Notes: a model not told the origin generated them from the letters alone. 34,592 nucleotides of DNA from Thermopetrobacter sp964430935 (GCA_964430935.1 CAYSHK010000014.1:1-34592), one strand, 5' to 3'; positions 1 to 7,261 are shown, counted from the stretch's first letter. Program-made: numbers and translations.

Positions 1-1
1 T

Positions 2-403
2 GCTCCCCTGAGTGTCGCCGCCTCCGGCCTGCACGCGCAGTCCGAGCGCATGCTGGTGGCGGCGCAGAACATCGCCAACGCCAGGACCACCGGCGCGGGG
101 CCGGGCGCGGATCCATACCGGCGCAAGACCATCAGTTTCACCTCCGTGCTCGACCGGCAGGCGGGGGTGGAGATGGTGCGCGTGGCCGGCTACGGAACAG
201 ATCCTTCCCCCTTCAGGGTGGAATATATCCCCGGCCACCCGGCGGCGGACGCCAGAGGCTATGTGAAAATGCCCAATGTCAACACGCTCATCGAGATGGC
301 GGATCTGCGCGACGCCAACAGGATGTATCAGGCGAATCTTCAGGTCATTCGCCAGAGCCGGGAGATCGTTTCACTCACCATTGATCTGCTGAGGACGGGC
401 TGA
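2..403 (+). CDS. flgC: Flagellar rod protein FlgC (5' truncated)
   Basis: Proximal-rod subunit of the periplasmic axial rod, exported by the flagellar type III system. The reading frame is open from base 2, so only a few N-terminal residues are missing. The visible part has the axial-protein N-terminal pattern (LSVAASGLHAQSERM, then AAQNIANARTTG) and the FlgC-typical DPYRRK segment. The C-terminus carries the helical EMADLRDANRMYQANLQVI pattern shared by rod and hook proteins. The stop overlaps the fliE start (TGATG), so the two are translationally coupled. flgB, its usual partner, would lie just upstream, outside the window. The family call is secure; only the start is unknown. Confidence 0.96.
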   Translation, partial: APLSVAASGLHAQSERMLVAAQNIANARTTGAGPGADPYRRKTISFTSVLDRQAGVEMVRVAGYGTDPSPFRVEYIPGHPAADARGYVKMPNVNTLIEMADLRDANRMYQANLQVIRQSREIVSLTIDLLRTG

Positions 404-753
404 TGATCGAGGGCATCGGAAACATCGCGGCCATGAGCGCCGCCGGCCGGCTGAGCAGGGCGGCGGGCCCCGCGGACGCAGGCGGCGCGGCGCCGTCGGG
501 CGGTGCGGCGCAGTCGGCCGGCGCCGGGCATGTGGGGAAAGATTTCGAAAGCACGCTGAAGGCGGCGGCGCGCGAAACGGTGCGCACGCTTCAGCAAAGT
601 GAAATGACGGCCATTTCCGCCATCGCGGGCAAGGCCGACATCCGCACGGTGGTCGACCGGGTCATGGCGGCGGAACGCACGCTTTCCGCCACCCTGGCCA
701 TTCGCAACAAGCTGATCGCCGCATGGCAGGAAATCAGCCGCATGCAAATCTGA
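403..753 (+). CDS. fliE: Flagellar hook-basal body adaptor FliE
   Basis: FliE joins the MS ring and export gate to the rod and is the first protein exported through the gate. The protein has 116 residues, close to the usual size. Residues about 15-45 are Ala/Gly-rich and look disordered. The conserved part is the C-terminal helical region, ending in the family pattern AERTLSATLAIRNKLIAAW followed by QEISRM. The ATG overlaps the flgC stop by one base, and flgG follows after an 18-base gap. The position between flgC and flgG is the standard alphaproteobacterial arrangement. Confidence 0.95.
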   Translation: MIEGIGNIAAMSAAGRLSRAAGPADAGGAAPSGGAAQSAGAGHVGKDFESTLKAAARETVRTLQQSEMTAISAIAGKADIRTVVDRVMAAERTLSATLAIRNKLIAAWQEISRMQI

Positions 754-771
754 GCCTGGGGAGAAGAGACC

Positions 772-1554
772 ATGAAGGCACTCGCTATCGCCGCCACGGG
801 CATGGCCGCGCAACAGCTCAATGTGGAAGTCATCGCCAACAACATCGCCAACATCAACACCACGGGCTTCAAGAGGGCCCGGGCGGAATTCACCGATCTG
901 CTCTACCAGATCGACCGCATGCCGGGCACCGCCTCGCGCGGCGGAGAAGGGACGGTTCCGGAGGGTACGCAGCTCGGACTCGGCGTGCGTTCCGCGGCCA
1001 TCCGCAAGCTGCATGTCCAGGGCACGCTGACCAATACCGGAAACCGGCTCGACCTGGGGCTCGCGGGACGTGGCTGGTTCCGCATTTCCGGCCCCAACGG
1101 CGAGACGCTCTACACCCGGGCCGGCGCCTTCAACAAGAGCGCCACCGGACAGCTCGTGACCATCGACGGCTATGCGGTCCTTCCCGAGATCACGATCCCG
1201 CAGGAGGCGGTGGACGTGATCGTCAACGAGAACGGCGAGGTCTTCGCCAGGCTGGAGGATCAGACGGAGCTCCAACTGCTCGGACAGATCTCGCTGGCCA
1301 ACTTCGCCAACGATGCCGGACTGGAGCCGCTGGGGGACAACCTGTTCCGCGAAACGGGAGCGTCCGGCGCCGCGGTCATCGGCAATCCGGGGGATCCCGG
1401 ATTCGCCACGGTGCGTCAGGGATATCTGGAGGCGTCCAACGTGGATGCCGTCAAGGAGATCACGGAGCTGATCACCGCCCAGCGGGCCTACGAGATGAAT
1501 TCCAAGGTCATCCAGGCGGTGGACGAGATGATGAGCACTGTTTCGAGGCGGTAG
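772..1554 (+). CDS. flgG: Flagellar distal rod protein FlgG
   Basis: Distal-rod subunit that passes through the P and L rings. It has 260 residues, the normal length. The N-terminal rod-domain motif ANNIANINTTGFKR is at about residues 22-35, and the C-terminal helix contains EITELITAQRAYEMNSKVI. The body of the protein (LTNTGNRLDLGLAGRGWFRI) fits FlgG better than FlgF. The ATG is preceded by a purine-rich GGGGAGAAGAG segment that serves as ribosome-binding site. flgA starts three bases after the stop. Confidence 0.97.
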   Translation: MKALAIAATGMAAQQLNVEVIANNIANINTTGFKRARAEFTDLLYQIDRMPGTASRGGEGTVPEGTQLGLGVRSAAIRKLHVQGTLTNTGNRLDLGLAGRGWFRISGPNGETLYTRAGAFNKSATGQLVTIDGYAVLPEITIPQEAVDVIVNENGEVFARLEDQTELQLLGQISLANFANDAGLEPLGDNLFRETGASGAAVIGNPGDPGFATVRQGYLEASNVDAVKEITELITAQRAYEMNSKVIQAVDEMMSTVSRR

Positions 1555-1557
1555 ATC

Positions 1558-2037
1558 ATGAAACGGCGGCCCGCGGCATGGCTTCCCGCGATCATGGCGC
1601 TGCTGGCCGGCATCGTTCCGGCGGTGGCCGCCGGTGGCGGAGGCGCGCGCCCGGAGATTCCCGTGGCCGCGACCACAATCTATCCCGGAGAGGTCATCCG
1701 GCCCGGCATGCTGCGCATGCGGCCGGTGCCCCGGCGCTACTACGAACGCGGCGGCTTCGTGAAGGATCCGCGTCGCATCATGGGCAAGATGGCCGGCCGC
1801 ACTCTGGTGCGCGGGCGGCCCATCCCCCCCAATGCGCTGCGTGAGCCCTATGCCGTGCGCAGTGGCAAGGCGGTGCGGGTGATCTACCGATCCGGCGCCC
1901 TGTCCATCAGTGCGCTGGGGACCGCGCTCGATTCGGTATCCGCCGGGGAGATGGTGGCGGTGCGCAACGTGGATACCGGGCGGATCGTCTACGGCATCGC
2001 CCGCAAGGACGGAACGGTGGTGGTGAACGCACGATGA
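1558..2037 (+). CDS. flgA: P-ring assembly chaperone FlgA
   Basis: Periplasmic chaperone for FlgI polymerisation around the rod. The 159-residue protein starts with a Sec signal peptide: Lys/Arg residues at 2-4, a hydrophobic core, and cleavage near A24/A25. The rest matches the short alphaproteobacterial FlgA, essentially the SAF-like and C-terminal FlgA domains. Typical segments are TIYPGEVIRPGML, MAGRTLVRGRPIPPNALR, and a terminal part about sharing the mature protein's basic character. Enterobacterial FlgA is longer (about 219 residues), so this is the compact form. Its end overlaps the start of flgI (ATGA), which fits stoichiometric coupling of the chaperone and its client. Confidence 0.93.
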   Translation: MKRRPAAWLPAIMALLAGIVPAVAAGGGGARPEIPVAATTIYPGEVIRPGMLRMRPVPRRYYERGGFVKDPRRIMGKMAGRTLVRGRPIPPNALREPYAVRSGKAVRVIYRSGALSISALGTALDSVSAGEMVAVRNVDTGRIVYGIARKDGTVVVNAR

Positions 2038-3149
2038 AGGCGGCGTTTCGACATGTGACGGCCTTGGCCGCCGCGATGCTCCTGCTGCTTTCCGGCGGAG
2101 CGGCCGCGAAGGTGCGCATCAAGGACATCACCACGATGGACGGCGTGCGGGGCAACCAGCTGGTCGGCTACGGTCTCGTGGTCGGCCTGCAAGGCACCGG
2201 GGACAGCATGCGCGCCTCGCCGTTCACCGAACAGTCGCTGCGCGCCATGCTCGAACGTCTGGGAGCGAAGTATGAACGCGGCGCCTCGCGGTCGCGCAAC
2301 GTGGCTTCTGTGATGGTCACGGCCAACCTTCCACCCTTCGTGCGGAAGGGTTCGCGGATCGACGTCAACGTCGCCTCCCTCGGTGATGCATCCTCGCTGG
2401 TCGGCGGCACCCTGATCATGACCCCCCTGAAGGGGGCGGACGGAAAGGTCTACGCGGTGGCGCAAGGGTCGCTCACCCTTTCCGGCTTCACCGCTCAGGG
2501 GCAGGCCGCCCAGGTCACCCAGGGCGTACCCACCAACGCCCGCATCCCGGACGGGGCGATCGTGGAGCGGGAGCTGGAGGGTGACTTCCACCGCAAGAAG
2601 GTTCTGGTGTTCAGTCTGAAAAATCCGGACTTCGACACGGCCGTGCGCATCGCCAGAACCATAAACGCCTATGCGCGCAAGCGTTTCGGCCGGAAAATCG
2701 CCGCCGCGCGGGACCTGCGCACCGTTTTCGTGAAACGTCCGCCGAAGGTCACCGTGGCGCGCCTGGTCGCGGAGATCGGCATGCTGACCGTGCAGCCGGA
2801 CACCCCGGCGCGGGTGGTCATCGACGAGCGCACCGGCACCGTGGTGATCGGCCATGCGGTGCGGGTCTCCACGGTGGCGGTGACGCACGGCAATCTCACC
2901 GTCCGCATCGCCGAGGTGCCCGTCGCCTCGCAGCCCGCCCCCTTCTCGAAAGGGCGCACCGCGATCCTGCCGCAGACCTTCATCACCACGGAGGAGAAGA
3001 AGGGCAACATCGCGGTCCTGAAAGGGGCCGACCTGCAGGAGCTGGTCAGCGGCCTCAACCGCATCGGCGTGAAGCCCAAGGGCATCATCGCCATCCTCCA
3101 GGCCATCAAGTCCGCCGGCGCGCTGCAGGCGGAGCTGGTGGTGGAATAG
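2034..3149 (+). CDS. flgI: Flagellar P-ring protein FlgI
   Basis: Forms the peptidoglycan-layer bushing of the basal body. The 371-residue protein has a Sec signal peptide (residues 1-25, cleavage after AAA) followed by the highly conserved start of mature FlgI: VRIKDITTMDGVRGNQLVGYGLVVGLQGTGD, read here in two adjoining pieces (VRIKDITTMDGVRGNQ and LVGYGLVVGLQGTGD). The C-terminus also matches (ADLQELVSGLNRIGVKPKG, then IIAILQAIKSAGALQAELVV). The start overlaps the flgA stop. motE follows after 10 bases. Confidence 0.97.
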   Translation: MKAAFRHVTALAAAMLLLLSGGAAAKVRIKDITTMDGVRGNQLVGYGLVVGLQGTGDSMRASPFTEQSLRAMLERLGAKYERGASRSRNVASVMVTANLPPFVRKGSRIDVNVASLGDASSLVGGTLIMTPLKGADGKVYAVAQGSLTLSGFTAQGQAAQVTQGVPTNARIPDGAIVERELEGDFHRKKVLVFSLKNPDFDTAVRIARTINAYARKRFGRKIAAARDLRTVFVKRPPKVTVARLVAEIGMLTVQPDTPARVVIDERTGTVVIGHAVRVSTVAVTHGNLTVRIAEVPVASQPAPFSKGRTAILPQTFITTEEKKGNIAVLKGADLQELVSGLNRIGVKPKGIIAILQAIKSAGALQAELVVE

Positions 3150-3159
3150 GGGGCGGACC

Positions 3160-3777
3160 ATGGCATGGACGGGCAGGAACATCATGACGGGGCTGGCGCT
3201 GGCGGCCATGCTGCTGGCGGCTCCCTCCGCCGCGGTCGCCGCGGGCGGTCACGGCGGAGGGGGCGGGCAGGCGGGGCATGCCGCGGCACCCGGAACGGAA
3301 GCGGGAACCGGACATGCCGCGGGTCCGGAGCGGAAACTGATGCCGAAACTGCCTCCGGACATCCGCGAGGACTACCAGAAGTACTGCTACAACATCTCCG
3401 ACGCGGCGCGCGACGCCCGCTATGCCCGGCAGAAACGGCAGATCCACGAGATGGAGAAGCGCCTCGAGAAGCTGCTGCACAAGCTGGAGAGGAAGCGGAA
3501 GGAATACGAGACCTGGGTCATGCGGCGCAAGGAGATCACCGACCGCATGACCAGGTCCATGCTGGACGTCTACGCCAAGATGGAGCCGGAGGCCGCGGCG
3601 GCGCAGATCGCGCAGATGGAATACGCCGTGGCGGTGGCCATCCTCACCGGACTGAAGCCGCAGAAGGCCTCCGCCATTCTCACCGAAATGGACCCGAAGA
3701 AGGCCGGAAGGCTCGTCAACGCCATCGTCGGCGTGGTGGCCGAGGCCGCGCCGCGGATGGCAGGGGAGACGAACTGA
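3160..3777 (+). CDS. motE: MotE, periplasmic chaperone of the rhizobial motor
   Basis: In Sinorhizobium, MotE is a periplasmic protein needed for folding of MotC, and the flgI-motE-flgH order is shared with that group. The 205-residue protein has a signal peptide (about 1-28), a Gly/His-rich disordered segment (about 29-55) and a highly charged coiled coil (about 80-115, rich in Lys, Arg and Glu). The C-terminal region resembles the MgtE N-terminal/FliG-middle fold (VYAKMEPEAAAAQIAQM, ILTEMDPKKAGRLVNAI). The stop overlaps the flgH ATG. The call rests on domain order plus position. Confidence 0.88.
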   Translation: MAWTGRNIMTGLALAAMLLAAPSAAVAAGGHGGGGGQAGHAAAPGTEAGTGHAAGPERKLMPKLPPDIREDYQKYCYNISDAARDARYARQKRQIHEMEKRLEKLLHKLERKRKEYETWVMRRKEITDRMTRSMLDVYAKMEPEAAAAQIAQMEYAVAVAILTGLKPQKASAILTEMDPKKAGRLVNAIVGVVAEAAPRMAGETN

Positions 3778-4502
3778 TGTCGATACGCAGAGGACTGACC
3801 GTCATGATCGCCGCCGTGGCGCTTTCCGGCTGTGCGGCCAGACTGACGGAAATCGGAAGGGATCCCGACCTGGCTCCCATCGGCGCGGGAATGACCGCTT
3901 CCGTCAGCCGCATCATCGCACCGCCGCGGCCCGAGCCGCAGCCGGCGCGCTACTCCCTGTGGCCGGAGGGCAAGGACAGCATGTTCCACGACCAGCGGGC
4001 GCGGACCGCTGGCGATGTGATCACCGTCCTCATCCAGATCAACGACTGGGCGACGCTCGACAATTTCACCAAGAGAAGCCGCGCGGCGGATCTCAGCGCC
4101 AGCTTCGGCGCGGAATACGGTCTGGACGACAAGAGCTCCGGAGCCTCCGAGAAGTTCACCTCCAGCGGCAAGGGCACGGCCGGCTCCGACTCCAGTTTCT
4201 CCGGCAAGGGGTCCATCGGCCGCTCCGAGAAGATCAATCTGGCCATCGCGGCGGTGATCACGAAGGTGCTGCCGAATGGCAATTTCGTCATCTCCGGTTC
4301 CCAGGAGGTGCGCGTGAACAGCGAGCTGAGGGTGCTGACCGTGGCCGGCATCGTGCGGCCGCAGGACATCTCGCAGGACAATACCGTGAATTACGACCGG
4401 ATCGCGGAGGCCCGCATCTCCTACGGCGGCCGCGGCCGCATCACGGAGGTGCAGCAGCCCGGATGGGGGCAGCAGATCTGGGACATGATCAATCCGTTCT
4501 GA
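3777..4502 (+). CDS. flgH: Flagellar L-ring lipoprotein FlgH
   Basis: Outer-membrane bushing of the basal body. The 241-residue protein begins with a lipoprotein signal peptide whose lipobox is LSGC with the lipidated Cys at residue 19. The body contains the family segments ARTAGDVITVLIQINDWA and VITKVLPNGNFVISGSQEV. The C-terminus reads RISYGGRGRITEVQQPGWG. The start was chosen at 3777 because it overlaps the motE stop (TGATG) and places the signal peptide correctly. A longer reading of the same frame upstream has no such peptide. Confidence 0.96.
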   Translation: MSIRRGLTVMIAAVALSGCAARLTEIGRDPDLAPIGAGMTASVSRIIAPPRPEPQPARYSLWPEGKDSMFHDQRARTAGDVITVLIQINDWATLDNFTKRSRAADLSASFGAEYGLDDKSSGASEKFTSSGKGTAGSDSSFSGKGSIGRSEKINLAIAAVITKVLPNGNFVISGSQEVRVNSELRVLTVAGIVRPQDISQDNTVNYDRIAEARISYGGRGRITEVQQPGWGQQIWDMINPF

Positions 4503-4513
4503 GGAGAAGGGCC

Positions 4514-5035
4514 ATGTCCGAGGAAAAAGGGGCGGAAGGAAAGGGCGGCGGAGGCAAGGGAGCCATGATCGGCTTCCTCGTGGCCACCCTCGTCGCCGCC
4601 GGGGCGGGGGGCGGCATGGGCTTCGTGCTGGCGCCGAAGTTCGCCGCCGGCGCCGCCGGTCATGCGAAGGAAGAGGCCGCCGCGGAGGAGGGGGCGAAGG
4701 AGAAGGAGGAGAAAATCGCCGAACCCTACGCCCGCGACACCACCTTGCTGAAGCTTCAGCCGGTGACCACCAATCTGCGCGAACCGTTCCGTTCCTGGGT
4801 GCGGCTGGAAGGAGCCCTGATCGTGAAGGGCGCCGAGGCGGAGGAGAAGGCGCTGGAGGAACTCGCGGCCCTGGTGCAGGAGGACGTGATGGCATACCTG
4901 CGCACCCTCGCCCTGAAGGATCTGGAAGGGGCGAGCAATCTGGCCTTCCTGCGCGACGACCTGAACGAACGCGCCCGCCTGCGCACCGAGGGGCGGGTCG
5001 CCGAATTCATCATTCTCTCCCTGGTGGTCGAATGA
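4514..5035 (+). CDS. fliL: Flagellar basal body-associated protein FliL
   Basis: Inner-membrane protein that surrounds or stabilises the stator units. It has 173 residues: a short Lys/Gly-rich cytoplasmic tail, one membrane helix (about 17-39, Gly/Ala-rich), an acidic linker rich in Glu, Lys and Ala (about 52-70), and the periplasmic stomatin-like domain ending ARLRTEGRVAEFIILSLVV. The ATG at 4514 has a GAGGAG Shine-Dalgarno starting directly after the flgH stop. The 3' end overlaps fliP (ATGATG). Confidence 0.94.
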   Translation: MSEEKGAEGKGGGGKGAMIGFLVATLVAAGAGGGMGFVLAPKFAAGAAGHAKEEAAAEEGAKEKEEKIAEPYARDTTLLKLQPVTTNLREPFRSWVRLEGALIVKGAEAEEKALEELAALVQEDVMAYLRTLALKDLEGASNLAFLRDDLNERARLRTEGRVAEFIILSLVVE

Positions 5036-5820
5036 TGCGCTTGGCGGGATGGATTCCGGTCCTGTTTCTGCTCTCCGTGCTGGGGGCGGACGGGGCGCTG
5101 GCCCAGCAGGCCGGCGGCGCCGGGGATCTGCTGCCTGCGGGGGAGCTGGTCACCGGGCGCATTGTGCAGCTCGTCGTTCTGCTCACGCTGCTTTCGCTGG
5201 CGCCGGGCCTGCTGATCATGGTCACCAGCTTCACCCGCATCGTGGTGGCGCTGGCCTTTCTGCGATCCGGCCTGGGGCTGCAGACCACGCCGGCGAACCT
5301 CATCCTCATTTCCCTGGCGCTCTTCATGACCTTCTTCGTCATGCAGCCGGTATTCGAGAAGGCCTGGAACGACGGCGTGCGGCCGCTCATGGACAACAGA
5401 ATCACCCAGGAGGAAGCCTGGACGCGGACCGTCGCGCCATTCCGGGAATTCATGCTGGATCACGTCCGGGAGAAGGATCTGGCCATGTTCCGGGATCTCG
5501 CGGAAGGGGCCGCGGCCGGACGGGCCGACCGCAGGGACGCCCCCGCGCAGGAAGGTGGAGCGGCGGAAGCGGAGGACGTCCCTCTGCGCATTCTCGTGCC
5601 CGCCTTCATGATCTCGGAACTCCGGCGCGGGTTCGAAATCGGCTTTCTCATCGCCCTGCCCTTTCTCGTCATCGACCTGATCGTGGCCACCATCACCATG
5701 TCCATGGGCATGATGATGCTGCCGCCCACGGTCATCTCCCTGCCGTTCAAGATTCTGTTCTTCGTTCTGATCGACGGCTGGAACCTGCTGGTCGGCGGAC
5801 TCGTCCGGTCCTTCTTCTGA
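5032..5820 (+). CDS. fliP: Export gate protein FliP
   Basis: Core channel subunit of the flagellar type III export gate, assembling with FliQ and FliR. It has 262 residues with a cleavable N-terminal signal peptide (about 1-25) and four hydrophobic helices. Diagnostic segments are MVTSFTRIVVALAFLRSGLG and the C-terminal LVPAFMISELRRGFEIGFL followed by LPPTVISLPFKILFFVLIDG. Two in-frame ATGs (5032 and 5035) overlap the fliL stop, and either could be used. No fliO lies nearby. It is the last gene before the flagellin promoter region. Confidence 0.97.
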   Translation: MMRLAGWIPVLFLLSVLGADGALAQQAGGAGDLLPAGELVTGRIVQLVVLLTLLSLAPGLLIMVTSFTRIVVALAFLRSGLGLQTTPANLILISLALFMTFFVMQPVFEKAWNDGVRPLMDNRITQEEAWTRTVAPFREFMLDHVREKDLAMFRDLAEGAAAGRADRRDAPAQEGGAAEAEDVPLRILVPAFMISELRRGFEIGFLIALPFLVIDLIVATITMSMGMMMLPPTVISLPFKILFFVLIDGWNLLVGGLVRSFF

Positions 5821-5852
5821 TCCCGATCGCCACCGCATCAGCCTTACAAGTG

Positions 5853-5865
5853 ATATTTCCAATAT
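5853..5865. repeat. AT-rich 13-base inverted repeat after fliP
   Basis: Perfect palindrome ATATT-TCC-AATAT about 30 bases after the fliP stop, in the locally AT-rich stretch 5842-5890. The stem is too weak and lacks a T-tract, so it is unlikely to be a good terminator. It could be a protein site or part of an upstream AT-rich element of the flagellin promoter. No function is claimed. Confidence 0.35.
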
Positions 5866-5918
5866 TATCAAAAGGTTAGCATGGAAAACAGGATCTTTTT
5901 CCGCATTTCCTGCCACCG

Positions 5919-5933
5919 TTAACCATTTTTTAG
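5919..5933 (+). promoter_or_regulatory. CtrA-like binding box upstream of flagellin
   Basis: TTAACCATTTTTTAG fits the CtrA consensus TTAA-N7-TTAA with a single mismatch in the last base, and it contains the frequent TTAACCAT half. It is the only such match I noticed in an intergenic region of this GC-rich window. It is centred about 41 bases upstream of the start point predicted from the neighbouring sigma-54-like element. The motif match is visible in the sequence; binding is inferred. Confidence 0.5.
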
Positions 5934-5941
5934 GACTTTCC

Positions 5942-5957
5942 CGGCAGCATCGGTGCA
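5942..5957 (+). promoter_or_regulatory. Sigma-54-like -24/-12 element for flagellin
   Basis: CGGCAGCATCGGTGCA keeps the invariant GG-N10-GC spacing (GG at 5943-5944, GC at 5955-5956). It also keeps the GGCA and TGCA parts of the sigma-54 consensus TGGCAC-N5-TTGCA. It would place the start point near 5967, giving a leader of about 120 bases. Sigma-54 flagellin promoters are known in Caulobacter; rhizobial flagellins are usually not described this way, so the assignment is tentative. Confidence 0.42.
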
Positions 5958-5959
5958 TC

Positions 5960-6044
5960 ACATGACGAATTGAGCTCGAGACGCATCTCGCTCAAAGGCA
6001 TGAGGCCGCTTTCGTCATGTCGGTGCGAGTCCGACATGTTTTTT
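5960..6044 (+). promoter_or_regulatory. Structured flagellin leader with alternative helices
   Basis: Three pairings can be read directly. Outer helix: ACATGACGAA (5960-5969) with TTCGTCATGT (6011-6020), 10 perfect pairs. Enclosed hairpin: TTGAGC (5970-5975) with GCTCAA (5990-5995), extended by GAGA (5978-5981) with TCTC (5986-5989) over a CGCA loop. Third: CATGTCGG (6016-6023) with CCGACATG (6031-6038), followed by six T (6039-6044), which looks like an intrinsic terminator. The outer helix and the terminator-like hairpin share CATGT (6016-6020) and cannot form together. FlbT, encoded at 19322-19783, belongs to a family that acts on flagellin leaders. If transcription starts near 5967, most of the outer left arm is missing from the RNA. 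Confidence 0.55.
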
Positions 6045-6086
6045 CCCCAACAGTACAGTAACGCGTAGAAGAAAGGGGCTAGAAGC

Positions 6087-7013
6087 ATGTCTAGCATCAG
6101 GACGAACGCTGCCGCCATGACGGCGCTCCAGACTCTCACCCAGACCAACAAGGAACTGGAGCAGACCCAGAACCGCATCTCCACCGGCTATCGTGTCGCC
6201 ACCGCGACGGACAACGCCGCCTACTGGTCCATCGCCACCACCATGCGCTCCGACAACAAGGCGCTGAGCACGGTGAAGGACGCCCTCGGTCTGGGTCAGG
6301 CAACGGTGGACGTCGCCTATACGGCCCTGGAGAAATCCATCGACGTGGTCACCGAAATCAAGGCCAAGCTGGTGGCCGCCCGCGAGCCGGGTGTCGACCG
6401 CGCCAAGATCCAGTCCGAGATCGACGAGCTGCAGAACCAGCTGACCAGCATCGCCGAATCCGCCTCCTTCTCCGGCGAGAACTGGCTGAACGTCGATTCT
6501 TCCGCGACGTCCTACAACGCCACGAAGTCCGTGGTCGCGTCCTTCACGCGCACCAGCACCGGCGTGTCCATCGGCACCATCAACATCAACATCGACAACA
6601 TCAAGCTGTTCGATGCCTCCGGCACCGCTTCCGGCATCCTGGACGCGGAGAGCACCACCACCAACGGCGGCGTGACCTACTCCGTCGTGACCCTGGACAT
6701 TTCGGGACTGACCGATTCCACCGCCGATCTGGCGGATCTGGAGGAGATCATCGGCACGGTCGACAACGCCATCTCCTCGATGACCACCGCCGCCAGCGAT
6801 CTCGGTGCGAGCAAGAAGCGCATCGACATGCAGAGCGACTTCGTCACCAGCCTGATGGATGCCATCGACCGCGGCGTCAGCCAGCTCGTCGATGCGGACA
6901 TGAATGCCGAGTCGACGCGCCTGCAGGCCCTTCAGACGCAGCAGCAGCTGGGAGTTCAGGCGCTGAGCATCGCCAATTCCTCCAGCCAGACCATCCTCTC
7001 GCTTTTCCGGTAA
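6087..7013 (+). CDS. fliC: Flagellin (single copy in window)
   Basis: Filament subunit, exported and polymerised distally. It has 308 residues. The N-terminal D0/D1 region (about 1-140) has the rhizobial signature NAAYWSIATTMRSDNKALS and LTSIAESASFSGENWLN. The C-terminal D1/D0 region ends STRLQALQTQQQLGVQALSI then ANSSSQTILSLFR. The variable centre (about 145-215) is short, so the filament surface domain is small compared with 394-residue Sinorhizobium flagellin. The AAAGGGG ribosome-binding site at 6072-6078 lies 8 bases before the ATG. Rhizobia often carry several tandem flagellin genes, but only one is here. It is probably controlled by FlaF and FlbT, encoded downstream. The name flaA would be equally suitable. 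Confidence 0.97.
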   Translation: MSSIRTNAAAMTALQTLTQTNKELEQTQNRISTGYRVATATDNAAYWSIATTMRSDNKALSTVKDALGLGQATVDVAYTALEKSIDVVTEIKAKLVAAREPGVDRAKIQSEIDELQNQLTSIAESASFSGENWLNVDSSATSYNATKSVVASFTRTSTGVSIGTININIDNIKLFDASGTASGILDAESTTTNGGVTYSVVTLDISGLTDSTADLADLEEIIGTVDNAISSMTTAASDLGASKKRIDMQSDFVTSLMDAIDRGVSQLVDADMNAESTRLQALQTQQQLGVQALSIANSSSQTILSLFR

Positions 7014-7022
7014 GACCCTGAG

Positions 7023-7087
7023 CGGCAGCCGTCTCCTACCTCTACCTCCCCTTATCCTTCCCTACCTCCAGCAGGGGACGGCTGCCG
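7023..7087 (+). terminator. Long 3' hairpin with pyrimidine loop after flagellin
   Basis: CGGCAGCCGTC (7023-7033) pairs perfectly with GACGGCTGCCG (7077-7087). Four further pairs, one of them G-T, extend the stem inward to 7037/7073. The 35-base loop is almost all C and T and repeats ACCTC/CCTCC, which resembles the 3' anti-Shine-Dalgarno end of 16S rRNA. There is no T-tract directly after the stem, so it may be an mRNA-stabilising 3' end or an RNA element rather than the terminator itself. Confidence 0.6.
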
Positions 7088-7106
7088 ATCTTCCGGAGCT
7101 TTCCGG

Positions 7107-7129
7107 AAACCACCCGCTCTTGTGGTTTT
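7107..7129 (+). terminator. Intrinsic terminator of flagellin gene
   Basis: AAACCAC (7107-7113) pairs with GTGGTTT (7122-7128), and the T-run continues to 7129. It lies about 94 bases after the flagellin stop. The preceding TTCCGG/CCGGAA hairpin (7091-7108) overlaps its left arm and would compete with it. Confidence 0.55.
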
Positions 7130-7142
7130 ACTCCGTCAACTT

Positions 7143-7169
7143 GCCGCGACAGTCATGTCGCGGCCTTTT
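7143..7169 (+). terminator. Second intrinsic terminator before fliF
   Basis: Nine-pair stem GCCGCGACA (7143-7151) with TGTCGCGGC (7156-7164), loop GTCA, followed by C and TTTT. This is a compact, GC-rich classical terminator. It forms a tandem with the one at 7107-7129 and isolates fliF from abundant flagellin transcription. A promoter for fliF must therefore lie in 7170-7261 or depend on read-through; I see no clear hexamers there. Confidence 0.7.
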
Positions 7170-7261
7170 GCGTTCCCGTTCCGTTCCTGTTGCCCGCAAT
7201 CCTCGCGCAAGATTGGTCGCCGATCATTCCCCCGGCAACGTATTCCAATCAGGGGCAGACC

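Noticed and set aside
1989..3209. Long minus-strand open frame antisense to flgI
   Set aside because: High GC makes long antisense frames common. Its composition is rich in His, Arg, Gly and Asp without domains, and flgI on the plus strand is certain. The same applies to minus-strand frames at 340-1275, 3570-4895, 4756-5961, 7136-8878, 8937-10802, 16415-18262 and 20416-22416.
5960..6044. Known riboswitch (cyclic di-GMP class I or II) in the flagellin leader
   Set aside because: I compared it by eye with the conserved cores I remember for these classes and found no match. A covariance-model search would be decisive.
7190..7261. TTG start adding 24 residues to FliF
   Set aside because: It lies 20 bases after a strong terminator, has no ribosome-binding site and adds an unconserved peptide. 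The ATG at 7262 has AGGGGC upstream.
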